This document shows, in pieces, positions 1 through 8,195 of a stretch of DNA of 55,010 nt. A program made the position numbers and the translations under genes. The notes below the pieces were generated by a model, which saw only the letters and a program-made list of their open reading frames with translations, had not been told where the DNA came from and did not search any database. Source of the stretch: an uncultured Bacteroidales bacterium. Its GTDB lineage: Bacteria > Bacteroidota > Bacteroidia > Bacteroidales > Paludibacteraceae. The first letter of the stretch is position 1, and every line of letters starts with the position of its first letter. The stretch lies in the NCBI GenBank assembly GCA_902799185.1, contig CADBZO010000011.1, positions 1 to 55,010 on the forward strand. Direction: 5' to 3'.

Positions 1-122
1 AACTAAAATTGAAAATGAGCCCGGTACAATACCGAACTCACTTTCAAAATCAAGTCAAATAGATTTAATAATCCGTCCAACTTTTGGGGGTCACCTCACG
101 AAGGCGGTTTTTCTGTTTTTTA

Positions 123-154
123 TTTGCATATATGCAAAAAAAGCACTACCTTTG
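123..154 (+). promoter_or_regulatory. Bacteroidetes-type promoter for the lipoprotein/DUF5715 pair
   Basis: TTTG (123-126) and TACCTTTG (147-154) are separated by exactly 20 bases, the -33/-7 pattern of Bacteroidetes. The -33 element is the start of a perfect 16-base palindrome, TTTGCATATATGCAAA (123-138). Bases 1-122 hold no gene that I can support; an imperfect hairpin (about 13-47, core CGGTA-CAA-TACCG) may be the end of an upstream transcript. Confidence 0.8.
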
Positions 155-181
155 TGCGGAATTTACAAATAACTGATTCAC

Positions 182-376
182 ATGAAAAAAATCTTCTTCT
201 TTTTTGCGCTGGTTTTGATTGCCTCCGCTTTGGACTCATGCAAGATGAGTTGCACCTGTCAGGGCTCCGACGCACGCGCCATGCGGCTTGACACGGACGA
301 GCAGTTGTTTTTTAACTGCAAAGAAATGACTGACTATTACCATAAGATGGGTTATTACGACGTACTTTGCGAATAA
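182..376 (+). CDS. small putative lipoprotein (64 aa)
   Basis: No family recognised. The N-terminus has a Lys-rich start, a hydrophobic stretch (FFFFALVLIASAL) and then D-S-C at residues 18-20, a plausible though imperfect lipobox with Cys20 as the lipidated residue. The mature part is short and contains three more cysteines (C24, C26, C46) and a C-terminal C63. It is the first gene after a good promoter and ends 14 bases before the next gene, so the two are probably co-transcribed. An envelope location is inferred from the signal only. Confidence 0.6.
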   Translation: MKKIFFFFALVLIASALDSCKMSCTCQGSDARAMRLDTDEQLFFNCKEMTDYYHKMGYYDVLCE

Positions 377-390
377 CCTTTGATACACGG

Positions 391-1122
391 ATGGAGTACT
401 GGAGAGAATGGATATCGCAACATAAGAATCTGATCATCATCGCGGCTGTCGCAGCCTGCGTCTTACTCGTCGTCCTGCTCTGCTGTACGCGGTGCGGTGC
501 TGAAAACGGCGAGTCCGAAGCCGCAACGGGACGCCGTATAATAGAGGACACACTCGTCAAGTACCCCGGACGGACATTTGACTATAAATCGAAATTCAAC
601 GACCTTCAGGCCAGGCAGCTCGAAGCGGCTTCCCGTATAGGTCTTCCCCGTCCGCCCAAAGACCGCGCCGATGCCGCCTCCATGCGCCGGCAGTTGGTGG
701 AGATCAAGACGAATGATAACTACATCGTCGATTCCCTCACCCACTCTGTACCATTTCTCATCCCTGTTGCGGCACGCGAACTGGACGCGATAGGCGAAGA
801 GTGGGCGGATATCCTCGCCCGCAACGGTCTCCCGCACTACCGTTTCTTCGTCACCTCCGTCCTGCGTACGCAAGAGGACATCAAATACCTGCAACGGAGC
901 GGAAACATTAACTCCGTCACTCAGTCATGCCATTGCTACGGTACCACCTTCGACCTCGCCTATATGCGTTACGATAAAGTAACGCGCACGCGTGAATACA
1001 TGCACGAAGACAACCTCAAACTCGTTCTCGGACAAGTGCTACTCAACCACCAGCGGGCAGGAAAAATATACGTGAAATACGAGTGGAAACAGTCGTGTTT
1101 CCATATTACCGTGAGAAATTGA
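391..1122 (+). CDS. DUF5715-type membrane-anchored M15-peptidase-like protein
   Basis: A single membrane segment (NLIIIAAVAACVLLVVLLCC, about residues 13-32) precedes a roughly 200-residue extracytoplasmic domain. The domain has the spacing of the LAS/M15 D,D-carboxypeptidase fold: S-C-H-C-Y-G-T-T-F-D near residues 178-187 matches SxHxxGxxxD, with a second His in C-F-H-I-T-V close to the C-terminus. These would be the zinc ligands of a murein peptidase. I recognise the protein as like DUF5715 members of Bacteroidetes; whether it is catalytic is not shown. ATG 391 was preferred over an in-frame TTG at 367, which would overlap the upstream gene. It ends directly against the convergent gene, stop to stop, with no spacer. 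Confidence 0.75.
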   Translation: MEYWREWISQHKNLIIIAAVAACVLLVVLLCCTRCGAENGESEAATGRRIIEDTLVKYPGRTFDYKSKFNDLQARQLEAASRIGLPRPPKDRADAASMRRQLVEIKTNDNYIVDSLTHSVPFLIPVAARELDAIGEEWADILARNGLPHYRFFVTSVLRTQEDIKYLQRSGNINSVTQSCHCYGTTFDLAYMRYDKVTRTREYMHEDNLKLVLGQVLLNHQRAGKIYVKYEWKQSCFHITVRN

Positions 1123-1341
1123 TTATTTCTTCTTTTCTTTTTCACAAACAGAAAGAAGTTCGCAGGCGGAGCAGTCTTCTCCGTCTGTGTTTTTTTCGCA
1201 GTCCTCGTCTTTGAGCGGCTCTGCCGCGGTCTTTTGACTTTCGACTTTCGACTCTCCTCTCTTGGCTTTGATGCGTTCGTTGATCTCCGTCAGCGTGAGC
1301 ACCACCAGACCTAATATGATAAAACCTATCAGCGCTTTCAT
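1123..1341 (-). CDS. small Cys-rich single-pass membrane protein
   Basis: 72 residues: an N-terminal membrane helix (ALIGFIILGLVVLTLTEI), a charged linker, and a Cys cluster C-x8-C-x2-C-x5-C followed by a Lys/Glu tail. The C-x2-C-x-L-x3-C part recalls the small Cys-rich membrane proteins associated with FeoB, but no feoB is nearby, so this is only a resemblance. The linker GESKVESQKT is encoded by a GAAAGTC heptanucleotide tract (1232-1254) of the kind that also interrupts cca. ATG 1341 was chosen because the alternative GTG at 1362 lies inside another heptamer array. It probably follows parE in the cca-parE operon. Confidence 0.6.
   Translation of the reverse strand: MKALIGFIILGLVVLTLTEINERIKAKRGESKVESQKTAAEPLKDEDCEKNTDGEDCSACELLSVCEKEKKK
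1232..1254. repeat. heptanucleotide tract (GACTTTC)n inside the Cys-rich membrane protein gene
   Basis: About three units of GACTTTC on the plus strand, read as E-S-K-V-E-S-Q-K in the minus-strand gene. Same family as the tracts in cca at 3859, 4344 and 4539. Confidence 0.85.
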
Positions 1342-1350
1342 CCTCTTTCT

Positions 1351-1386
1351 TTCACTTTTCACCTTTCACCTTTCACCTTTCAATTT
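1351..1386. repeat. heptanucleotide array (CACCTTT)n between parE and the small membrane protein gene
   Basis: Period-7 array (TTTCACC units, with TTTCACTTTTC and TTTCAATTTTC variants at its edges). It covers the last codons of parE and the 5' side of the next gene. It differs from the GACTTTC array by the substitution of a few bases per unit but has the same period. Confidence 0.8.
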
Positions 1387-3296
1387 TCCTCTTCCTCCAC
1401 CCGGTCTTCTTCGATGACGAGGTTGTCGATGATGAACTGTTGGCGCTCGGTGGTGTTCTTGCCCATGTAGTAGGCCAGCAGGTCACTCACGGCGTCTTCC
1501 TTGCGCAGCGTCACTTGGTCCAGACGGATACCGGCCCCGATGAACCCTTTGAACTCGTCCGGCGAAATTTCTCCGAGTCCTTTGAATCGTGTGATCTCAG
1601 GGGTCTTGATTTTGTTGATTGCCGCCTGCCGCTCCTCCTCGGAGTAGCAGTAGATGGTCTGGTTCTTGTCTTTCACGCGGAAGAGCGGCGTCTGCAGGAT
1701 ATAGACGTGCCCTTTCTTGACCAGATCGGGGAAGAACTGCAGGAAGAAAGTGAGCATGAGCAGCCGGATGTGCATCCCATCGACATCGGCATCGGTAGCG
1801 ATGATGACTTTGTTGTACCGCAACTCATCCAGCCCGTCCTCAATATTCAGCGCCGACTGGAGGCAGTTGAACTCTTCGTTCTCATAGACCACGGACTTGC
1901 TCAGCCCGTAGCTGTTGAGCGGTTTGCCTCGCAGGGAGAAGACCGCCTGGGTGCGTACGTCGCGGCTCTTGGTGATGGAGCCGGAGGCGGATAGACCCTC
2001 GGTGATGAAGATACAGGACTCCAGACGCAGGTCGTCGTCCGCATCTTTTGCCGATTTCACCGGCTTGGTGTCGTTCAGGTGGATCTGGCAGTCGCGCAGC
2101 TTGGGGTTGTTGACGAGGTTCTTCTTCGCACGCTCCCTCGCTGCTTTCGTCACGCCCGCAATAGCCTTGCGCTCCTTCTCGGAGTCCTGGATTTTCTGGA
2201 GCATGATCTCCACCGTCTGCGGGTTCTTATGCAGGAAATTGTCCAGCTGCTGCTTGACGAAATCATTGACGAACTTATTGACGGAGATACCGCCGGTAGG
2301 GCTCATGTCTTTGGAGCCGAGTTTCACCTTCGTCTGGCTCTCGAAGACGGGCTCCTCTACGTTGATGGCGATAGCGCCGACTACGCCGTTGCGAATATCT
2401 GCTAATTCCTGGTTCTTATTGAAGAACTCTTTGATGGTTCTGCCTATCGCTTCGCGGAAAGCGGCTTGGTGGGTACCGCCCTGGATGGTGTGCTGACCGT
2501 TGACGAAGGAGTAGTACTCGTCGCCGTTCTGGTCGGTGTGGGTCAGCGCTATCTCGATGTCTTCGCCTTTGAGGTGGATGATCGGGTACAGCGGACTGAC
2601 CGTCATGTTCTCCGTCAGCAGGTCCAGAAGACCGTTTTTGGACGTGTATTTCTTGCCGTTATAGACGAGTGTCAGACCCGTATTGAGGTAGGCGTAGTTG
2701 CGCAGCAGCTCCTCGATATAGTCGTCCCGGAAACGGTAGTTCTCAAAGAGCCCTTTGCTGTTGTCGGGCACGAACTCGATGACCGTGCCCCGTTTCTCCG
2801 GACCGTTGTAGTCCTGTATGCCGGTATCGGAGGTCAGTTTGCCTTGCGCGAACTCCGCCCGGCGGGTCTTGCCTTCGCGGAAAGACTCTACGGCGAAGAA
2901 GGACGAGAGGGCGTTCACAGCCTTCGTGCCCACGCCGTTCAGACCGACGGATTTCTTGAACGCCTTGGAGTCGTACTTGCCGCCGGTGTTGAGCACGGAG
3001 ACCACCTCTACCAGTTTGCCCAAGGGGATACCGCGGCCGTAGTCCCGTACGCGCACCCGTCCGTCGGATACGTCCACCTCGATCACCTTGCCCTCGCCCA
3101 TGCGGAACTCGTCGATGGAGTTGTCGATACTCTCCTTGATGAGCACATAGATACCGTCGTCGGAGTGACTGCCGTCCCCTAACTTGCCGATATACATTCC
3201 CGGACGACGCCGGATATGCTCCATGTCATCGAGGTGGATAATGTTCTCGTCGCCGTAATCCACGGCTGCCAAATTTATCTCTGTTTCTTCTGCCAT
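1380..3296 (-). CDS. parE: DNA topoisomerase IV subunit B (ParE)
   Basis: 638 residues, the usual length. The GHKL ATPase is at the N-terminus: [31 protein letters not shown] (Asn-containing N box), [10 protein letters not shown] and [15 protein letters not shown] transducer domain follows, then the TOPRIM domain with [14 protein letters not shown] and [11 protein letters not shown], and the C-terminal FKGLGE signature (about residues 568-573). With ParC it forms topoisomerase IV, which decatenates and relaxes DNA using ATP. The DVDG metal site is intact; the first TOPRIM motif reads EGLSA where EGDSA is usual for type IIA enzymes. No parC is in the window. The start overlaps the end of cca by 22 bases, suggesting translational coupling. 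Confidence 0.93.
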   Translation of the reverse strand: MAEETEINLAAVDYGDENIIHLDDMEHIRRRPGMYIGKLGDGSHSDDGIYVLIKESIDNSIDEFRMGEGKVIEVDVSDGRVRVRDYGRGIPLGKLVEVVSVLNTGGKYDSKAFKKSVGLNGVGTKAVNALSSFFAVESFREGKTRRAEFAQGKLTSDTGIQDYNGPEKRGTVIEFVPDNSKGLFENYRFRDDYIEELLRNYAYLNTGLTLVYNGKKYTSKNGLLDLLTENMTVSPLYPIIHLKGEDIEIALTHTDQNGDEYYSFVNGQHTIQGGTHQAAFREAIGRTIKEFFNKNQELADIRNGVVGAIAINVEEPVFESQTKVKLGSKDMSPTGGISVNKFVNDFVKQQLDNFLHKNPQTVEIMLQKIQDSEKERKAIAGVTKAARERAKKNLVNNPKLRDCQIHLNDTKPVKSAKDADDDLRLESCIFITEGLSASGSITKSRDVRTQAVFSLRGKPLNSYGLSKSVVYENEEFNCLQSALNIEDGLDELRYNKVIIATDADVDGMHIRLLMLTFFLQFFPDLVKKGHVYILQTPLFRVKDKNQTIYCYSEEERQAAINKIKTPEITRFKGLGEISPDEFKGFIGAGIRLDQVTLRKEDAVSDLLAYYMGKNTTERQQFIIDNLVIEEDRVEEEEN

Positions 3297-4867
3297 AATT
3301 CAGTAATGTATTGTATTGCGGCTTCCCGTTCGTTGGGGATGACGCCGTCCAGGATGGCGTCTTTGACGGCGGCTTTCAGTTCGCCCACTAACGAACAGGG
3401 TTCGAGGCCGAACATCTGCATGATCTCGTCGCCCTTGACAGGCGGCTGGAAATTACGGATCCGGTCCCGTTCTTCCAACTCCACCATCTTCTCTCTGACG
3501 AGCTGATAGTTCCGATGAAATCGGGCTTTCTTCTCTTCGTTGCGGCTGGTGATATCCGCGTCGCAGAGGAGCATCAGATCGTCTATGTCGTCCCCGGCTT
3601 CAAAGAGAAGTCGTCTCACGGCGGAGTCGGTCACGGTGTCCTCGATGAGGTTGATAGGCCGCATATGGAGATCCACCATCTTCTTCACGTACTCCATTTT
3701 CTCGTTGAGAGGCAGTTTCATCCGTGCGAAGATCTTCGGTACCATCTTGGCGCCTATATAGTTATGGTTGCGGAAGGTCCATCCGGCCTGCGGGTCCCAC
3801 GCCTTCGACCGCGGTTTGCCTATGTCGTGCAGCAGCGCCGCCCAGCGCAGCCAGAGACTGCTTTCGACTTTCGACGTCCTGCTTTCGACGTCCTGCTTTC
3901 GACTTTCTACTTTCGACTTTCTACTTTCTACTAACTCCGCTACATTATCCAACACTTTGAGCGTGTGGTAGAATACGTCTTTGTGTCCCTTCCCCTCCTT
4001 GACCTCCACGCCTTTGAGGGATGCCAGTTCGGGAAAGATAAGCGGCAAAAGTCCGGTTTTATCGAGTAAAATCCATCCTTCCGAAGGTCTGCGGGAGAGC
4101 ATGATTTTGTTCAGTTCCTCGGCGATACGCTCCTTGGTGATGATTCCGATACGTTCTTTGTTGCGTACGATGGCGTCGAATGTCTCGCCGTCGAGGTTGA
4201 AACCCAGTTGGGTGGCAAAACGGATAGCCCGCATCATACGCAAGGGGTCGTCGCTGAAAGTGATGTCCGGGTCAAGAGGCGTGCGGATGATACAACGCTC
4301 CAAATCGCCGATTCCATCGAACGGATCCAGTAACTCGCCATAAGTCTTTCGACTTTCGACGTCCAGCTTTCGACTTTCGACTTTCGACTTTCGACTATTT
4401 AGGCATATCGCCATGGCGTTGATGGTGAAGTCCCGCCGGTTCTGGTCTTCCTCCAATGTGCCGTCCTCTACGATGGGGTTCCGGCTGTCGTGTCGGTAAC
4501 TCTCCCGGCGTGCGCCCACAAACTCCAGTTCCAAAGGCTTTTGACTTTCGGCTTTCGACTTGGGACTATGGTACTTCACTTGCGCCGTGCCGTAGGTCTT
4601 GAAGACCGACAGGTGCGCCCGCCTGCCCAGCCGTTTGGCTACCGCCTCCGCCAGCATAATCCCGATGCCTGAACGTCCTTCGTCCTTTGTACATTCGTCC
4701 TTTGTACATCCCTTGGCCACCACCACGTCAATGTCCGTGGAAGGGCGGTGAAGAAACAGATCCCGCACCCATCCGCCGATGACATAGCACTCCAGCCCCA
4801 GCCGGTCGGCTTCCTCGCCGATCAAGTGAAGTATGGGATCCTCTATTTTCGGGTTGCTGATAAGCAT
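3275..4867 (-). CDS. cca: CCA tRNA nucleotidyltransferase / poly(A)-polymerase family, HD domain
   Basis: Class II nucleotidyltransferase of tRNA 3'-end maturation. N-terminal signature GGWVRD (about residues 31-36) and DIDVVV (45-50), [11 protein letters not shown] (about 143-153), RNA-binding region with [17 protein letters not shown], and a C-terminal HD domain with [11 protein letters not shown]. At 530 residues it is longer than typical (about 450-480). The excess comes from four repeat-encoded insertions at about residues 54-64 ([12 protein letters not shown]), 103-110 ([11 protein letters not shown]), 158-175 and 313-337 (SKVESRK units). All four lie between, not inside, the recognisable motifs. 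The gene starts an operon with parE. Assignment to the family is firm; CCA-adding versus poly(A) activity is inferred from Bacteroidetes homologues. Confidence 0.9.
   Translation of the reverse strand: MLISNPKIEDPILHLIGEEADRLGLECYVIGGWVRDLFLHRPSTDIDVVVAKGCTKDECTKDEGRSGIGIMLAEAVAKRLGRRAHLSVFKTYGTAQVKYHSPKSKAESQKPLELEFVGARRESYRHDSRNPIVEDGTLEEDQNRRDFTINAMAICLNSRKSKVESRKLDVESRKTYGELLDPFDGIGDLERCIIRTPLDPDITFSDDPLRMMRAIRFATQLGFNLDGETFDAIVRNKERIGIITKERIAEELNKIMLSRRPSEGWILLDKTGLLPLIFPELASLKGVEVKEGKGHKDVFYHTLKVLDNVAELVESRKSKVESRKQDVESRTSKVESSLWLRWAALLHDIGKPRSKAWDPQAGWTFRNHNYIGAKMVPKIFARMKLPLNEKMEYVKKMVDLHMRPINLIEDTVTDSAVRRLLFEAGDDIDDLMLLCDADITSRNEEKKARFHRNYQLVREKMVELEERDRIRNFQPPVKGDEIMQMFGLEPCSLVGELKAAVKDAILDGVIPNEREAAIQYITELWQKKQR
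3859..3932. repeat. heptanucleotide tract (GACTTTC)n in cca, copy near the HD domain
   Basis: Roughly ten period-7 units with variants (GACTTTC, GACGTCCTGCTTTC, TACTTTC). On the coding strand it reads V-E-S-R-K-S-K repeats, about residues 313-337, just before the HD-domain helix containing ALLHDIGK. It is the longest of the tracts in the window. Confidence 0.9.
4344..4397. repeat. heptanucleotide tract (GACTTTC)n in cca, central copy
   Basis: About seven units, including one GACGTCCAG variant also seen in the 3859 copy. It encodes S-R-K-S-K-V-E repeats at about residues 158-175, between the NTase core and the RNA-binding region. Confidence 0.9.
4539..4561. repeat. short heptanucleotide tract in cca, N-terminal copy
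   Basis: Three units (TTGACTTTCGGCTTTCGACTT) encoding S-K-A-E-S-Q-K, about residues 103-110, inside the nucleotidyltransferase head domain. Confidence 0.8.
4678..4709. repeat. 15-bp direct repeat in cca
   Basis: Two copies of CGTCCTTTGTACATY in tandem, read as C-T-K-D-E twice (about residues 54-64). The unit carries TTGTACA, the same 7-mer that forms an array at 19379-19408. Confidence 0.75.
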
Positions 4868-4898
4868 ATTTTATTGTTCTGTACCTCTAAATCGAGTG

Positions 4899-4930
4899 CA
4901 AAGGTACGGAAAAAATCGCACATATGCAAG
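4899..4930 (-). promoter_or_regulatory. promoter of the cca-parE operon
   Basis: On the minus strand CTTG (4930-4927) and TACCTTTG (4906-4899) with 20 bases between. The -33 side reads CTTGCATATGTGCGAT, a version of the palindrome seen at 123 and 5731. It is divergent from the rpsP promoter. Confidence 0.75.
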
Positions 4931-4956
4931 TTATGAAGCATTTTTTTGCCGAAAAA

Positions 4957-4988
4957 TTTGGTCATGTCAGAAAAATGTTGTACCTTTG
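4957..4988 (+). promoter_or_regulatory. rpsP promoter
   Basis: TTTG (4957-4960), 20 bases, TACCTTTG (4981-4988). The -33 flank is TTTGGTCATGTCAGAA, almost the same as that of the tRNA promoter at 20697-20728 and different from the TTTGCATATATGCAAA class. Confidence 0.8.
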
Positions 4989-5075
4989 CGCCGCTTTTCG
5001 TGTAAAAGCACGTCATTATTTATTAACCCGGGCGTAGGACTCGCGCAGTTCAAGGCCCACAAACCATTCAAACAA

Positions 5076-5633
5076 ATGGCAACAAAAATTCGTTTGGCCC
5101 GTCATGGCCACAAAGACTACGCTTTCTATCACATCGTAGTAGCTGACAGCCGTTCTCCGCGTGACGGCAAGTACATCGAGCGTATCGGTTCTTTCAACCC
5201 CAACACCAACCCCGCAGCCGTAATCCTCAATTTCGAGCGTGCACTGTACTGGGTTAACTGTGGTGCTCAGCCGACGGACACCGTTCGTACTATCCTCTCC
5301 AACGAGGGCGTACTGCTTTGCAAACACCTGCAGGGCGGTGTAGCTAAAGGCGCTTTCAGCCAGGAAGAGGCTCAGAAGCGTTTCGATGCCTGGAAAGCTC
5401 AGAAAGATGCCAAGGCCGGTAAGATCAGCCAGGCAGAGGCAGACAAGAAAGCTGCTGCTGCCAAGGCCCTCCTCGCTCAGGAGGTAGAGACCAACAAGGC
5501 TATCGCCGCTAAGATCGCTGAGAAACGCGCCGCTGCTGCCGCAGAGCTCGCTGCTGCTGCACAGGAGGCCGCTCAGGAAGCTGCTGCCGCTGAGGCAGAG
5601 GCTAACGGCGAACAGGCTCCCGCTGAGGCTTGA
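5076..5633 (+). CDS. rpsP: 30S ribosomal protein S16
   Basis: The first 80 or so residues are a standard S16 core ([57 protein letters not shown]), a component of the 30S body needed for assembly. A C-terminal tail of about 100 residues rich in Ala, Glu, Lys and Gln follows and is predicted to be helical; long tails of this type are known in Bacteroidetes S16. ATG 5076 starts the conserved MATKIRL. The gene is monocistronic here: own promoter upstream and a strong terminator 49 bases after the stop. Confidence 0.97.
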   Translation: MATKIRLARHGHKDYAFYHIVVADSRSPRDGKYIERIGSFNPNTNPAAVILNFERALYWVNCGAQPTDTVRTILSNEGVLLCKHLQGGVAKGAFSQEEAQKRFDAWKAQKDAKAGKISQAEADKKAAAAKALLAQEVETNKAIAAKIAEKRAAAAAELAAAAQEAAQEAAAAEAEANGEQAPAEA

Positions 5634-5681
5634 CAATCGGAAAATCGATAGATCAACATATCGAGACACCGAAGAAAAGAA

Positions 5682-5711
5682 GTCCAAAACGCACGTTTTG
5701 GGCTTTTTTTT
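5682..5711 (+). terminator. rho-independent terminator after rpsP
   Basis: Ten-pair stem GTCCAAAACG / CGTTTTGGGC around a two-base loop, followed by eight T (5704-5711). Confidence 0.9.
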
Positions 5712-5730
5712 GTGCAAAAGAGAGAATTAT

Positions 5731-5762
5731 TTTGCATATATGCAAAAATTGTAGTATCTTTG
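5731..5762 (+). promoter_or_regulatory. promoter of the polysaccharide operon
   Basis: TTTG (5731-5734), 20 bases, TATCTTTG (5755-5762), 20 bases before the wzx start. The -33 element again begins a perfect TTTGCATATATGCAAA palindrome (5731-5746), identical to that at 123-138. Confidence 0.85.
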
Positions 5763-5781
5763 CAAACTTTTTAGGCTTGAA

Positions 5782-7023
5782 ATGACACGGGTCTTCCGAA
5801 ATATGGCTGCGATGAGTGTACTGCAGGTGGCAAACTACGTGATACCGCTCTTGGTATTGCCGGTGGTCAGCCGTGTGCTGGGTGCCACTCTTTTCGGGAG
5901 CGTGGGTTATGCGCAGAATATAGTTTCTTATCTGACACTGCTGGTCAATTTCGGTTTCGAGTATTCCGCCACGCGCCAGATTGCGCTGGCCGCGGATCAG
6001 GCGCAAAAGAACCGTATCTTCTGGGCGGTCATGACCTCCAAGGCACTGTTGCTTGTAATCTCTTTTGCGATACTGGCTCTCTTGCCGCTTTTCGTGGAGC
6101 GTGTGGCCTGTGATCCGCGGCTGTATATCTACACCGCGTTGACGAATATCGGCATAGTTTTCTTCCCTACCTGGTATCTGCAGGGCGAGCAGCAGATGGA
6201 CAAAATGGCGTGGGCTAATTTCTTCGGCAAACTGTTGGGGGCTGTCTTGGTCATTGCTTTGGTGCGCGAAGCATCCGCTTACCGCCTCTACCCGTTATTC
6301 CTTTCGGTGGCCGGTATTGCGGTAGGTTTCGGAGCGCTGCTGTATGTCATTCGTCATTTCGGGATAGGACGGTACGAATGTTCCCTGTCTTCTTTGCGAG
6401 AGGTATTGGTGCCCGGTGCTCCTATTTTCCTCAACAACGTGTTTATCAGCCTCTACACGGCCGTCAACATGACGCTTCTCGGTATCTATGCCGCCGATGA
6501 TGTAGTCGGTTATTTCTCTGCTGCCCAACGCCTGATTCTGGCGCTGAACATGGTTGCCGTATTACCCGTCAGCACCGCTCTCTATCCCGAGATAAGCCGT
6601 CAGTTCGAGCAGTCCAAACAGAAAGGTGTTGGCTACCTCAAGCGGGTTCTGCTGCTGGCCGGTGGCTGTGCAGGAATAGTATCCGTGATGACCTGGGTGG
6701 CATCCCCGCTGGTGATCCGTGTCGTATATGGAGCAGGCTACGAACCGGCAATAGCTATCCTGCGCTGGTTGTCGCCGTTGCCTTTCCTGGTAATGACCGC
6801 CACCCTCCTGACCGTACAAGGCTTATACGGATTGGGCTTGCATCGTTATGCACCATGGGTAGGTTTGATATTGGCTGTTGTCTGTATCTCCATAAACCTG
6901 TGGCTGTTGCCTGTCTTGGGTGTCAAAGCCGTGTGCATCGGCTGGAATGTCGCTGAATTGATGGAGTGCATCCTGGTCGGAGGTATATTGTTAACCAAAG
7001 GACGCAAGTTATGTTCTACCTGA
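5782..7023 (+). CDS. Wzx-type polysaccharide flippase (MATE/PST superfamily)
   Basis: 413 residues with about twelve hydrophobic segments. The N-terminus (QVANYVIPLLVLPVVSRVLG, FGSVGYAQNIVSYLTLLVNFG and E-Y-S-A-T-R) is characteristic of RfbX/Wzx oligosaccharide translocases. It would flip undecaprenyl-diphosphate-linked repeat units to the periplasmic face of the inner membrane. First gene of an eight-gene operon; its last 13 bases overlap the polymerase gene, which supports a Wzx/Wzy pathway. No initiating sugar-phosphate transferase is present in the window, so the first step must be encoded elsewhere. Confidence 0.9.
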   Translation: MTRVFRNMAAMSVLQVANYVIPLLVLPVVSRVLGATLFGSVGYAQNIVSYLTLLVNFGFEYSATRQIALAADQAQKNRIFWAVMTSKALLLVISFAILALLPLFVERVACDPRLYIYTALTNIGIVFFPTWYLQGEQQMDKMAWANFFGKLLGAVLVIALVREASAYRLYPLFLSVAGIAVGFGALLYVIRHFGIGRYECSLSSLREVLVPGAPIFLNNVFISLYTAVNMTLLGIYAADDVVGYFSAAQRLILALNMVAVLPVSTALYPEISRQFEQSKQKGVGYLKRVLLLAGGCAGIVSVMTWVASPLVIRVVYGAGYEPAIAILRWLSPLPFLVMTATLLTVQGLYGLGLHRYAPWVGLILAVVCISINLWLLPVLGVKAVCIGWNVAELMECILVGGILLTKGRKLCST

Positions 7024-8195
7024 TTTGTTTTGGCATATTATGCGTGTTGGCGGTACTGAATGTGCAGATGCACGACAAACTCAGTACGCAGATACTGAGC
7101 GGTCTGGCGGCTGTAATGCTCATCTGTATTGCCGGCCTGCGTTATGAGACGGGCGGCGACTGGGATACCTACAACCGGTTCTTCGACGATTTCCCGTCAT
7201 TCAGCCGGTTTGTCGGAAATCCGGCTACGTTTGATAATTATTCCATGGAAAAGGGATTTGTATTGCTTTGCGCCTTGATCAAATCGCTGGGAGGAACGGT
7301 GCAGCATATGTTTTTCGTGGTAACGACAATCAATATCACCCTGATCACCCTCGCGCTTGGCAAATATACCAAGTATCCGGTGGTGGGTCTGCTCTGCTAT
7401 TATGGTATCTTGTATTTCAACCTTGAAATGATTTATATCCGCCAGGCGACGGCAGTGGCGCTCTGTTTCTTGGCGCTGCAATATATCCAACCGCATCGTG
7501 TACTCCCCTATATGCTGATGGTGTTGCTCGCTTGTACGTTCCATCGCGTAGCAGTGCTGATGCTTCCTCTTTATTTCGTCCTGAATACCAAACTGCCTTC
7601 CTGGGTCTATCTGTCGGTCATTGGCCTTGGGGCGGTAGTGATGCTCGCCGGCATTCCCTGGATACAGTCTGTGATCATGCAAATAGCCGGATGGCTGGGC
7701 GGTGACTATCTGGATAAAGCGGAATACTACACCAAGGAGGCTCTCTTTGTCGTCAACCGGGGCCTGAGTGTCGGATTCGTTCTGAACCTTCTCATTTTTG
7801 TAGTCATCGTCTTTTTCAAGGAAAAGATAGACCGGCTTGCGCACGGTACTGTCATGTTGAATATGTATTCATTGAGTTTGGCGTGCTATTACTATTGTTT
7901 TGAGTTGGTGGAGGTCAGCAACCGTGTCCGGTTATTCTTCCTGATAGGTATTATCGCTTTGCTGCCTATGGTTCTGGAGATCCTGCCGCTGTTCCTGGAG
8001 CGGTTAGCCGGACTGGCAGTGGTGGCATTGTATTGTTTTAGTTTTTCGCGTATGATTTTCCTGGAGGCGCCGCAGGCTATGGCGTATAACCCTTACCAGA
8101 ACTATATCGAATACAAGCTCCATCCGCGTCCGAGTACCGGCAAACAACGCTTGGAGAAATCCCACGAGTTATTCCAAAATGCCCGAAAGAACTAA
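7011..8195 (+). CDS. EpsG-family O-antigen/exopolysaccharide polymerase (Wzy role)
   Basis: 394 residues with about ten predicted membrane helices. The GLRYETGGDWDTYNRFFDD region (about residues 43-61) is the hallmark R-x(3)-G-x-D-W-x(2)-Y of the EpsG family, followed by F-E/N-L-E-M-I-Y-I-R-Q-A-T-A. It is expected to polymerise lipid-linked repeat units outside the inner membrane. ATG 7011 is chosen as it starts at the first membrane helix and overlaps wzx by 13 bases; an upstream GTG at 6966 would add a non-hydrophobic extension. It overlaps the next gene by 17 bases. Confidence 0.85.
   Translation: MFYLICFGILCVLAVLNVQMHDKLSTQILSGLAAVMLICIAGLRYETGGDWDTYNRFFDDFPSFSRFVGNPATFDNYSMEKGFVLLCALIKSLGGTVQHMFFVVTTINITLITLALGKYTKYPVVGLLCYYGILYFNLEMIYIRQATAVALCFLALQYIQPHRVLPYMLMVLLACTFHRVAVLMLPLYFVLNTKLPSWVYLSVIGLGAVVMLAGIPWIQSVIMQIAGWLGGDYLDKAEYYTKEALFVVNRGLSVGFVLNLLIFVVIVFFKEKIDRLAHGTVMLNMYSLSLACYYYCFELVEVSNRVRLFFLIGIIALLPMVLEILPLFLERLAGLAVVALYCFSFSRMIFLEAPQAMAYNPYQNYIEYKLHPRPSTGKQRLEKSHELFQNARKN

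Noticed and set aside
367-391. TTG 367 as the start of the DUF5715-like gene
   Set aside because: It would overlap the upstream gene; ATG 391 is 14 bases after that stop and still precedes the whole membrane helix.
2466-3182. Plus-strand frame of 238 codons opposite parE
   Set aside because: It lies wholly within the conserved ATPase domain of parE and shows no protein family features.
3859-4397. Frameshift or pseudogene status of cca because of the repeat tracts
   Set aside because: The frame stays open through all inserts and both the nucleotidyltransferase and HD motifs are intact.
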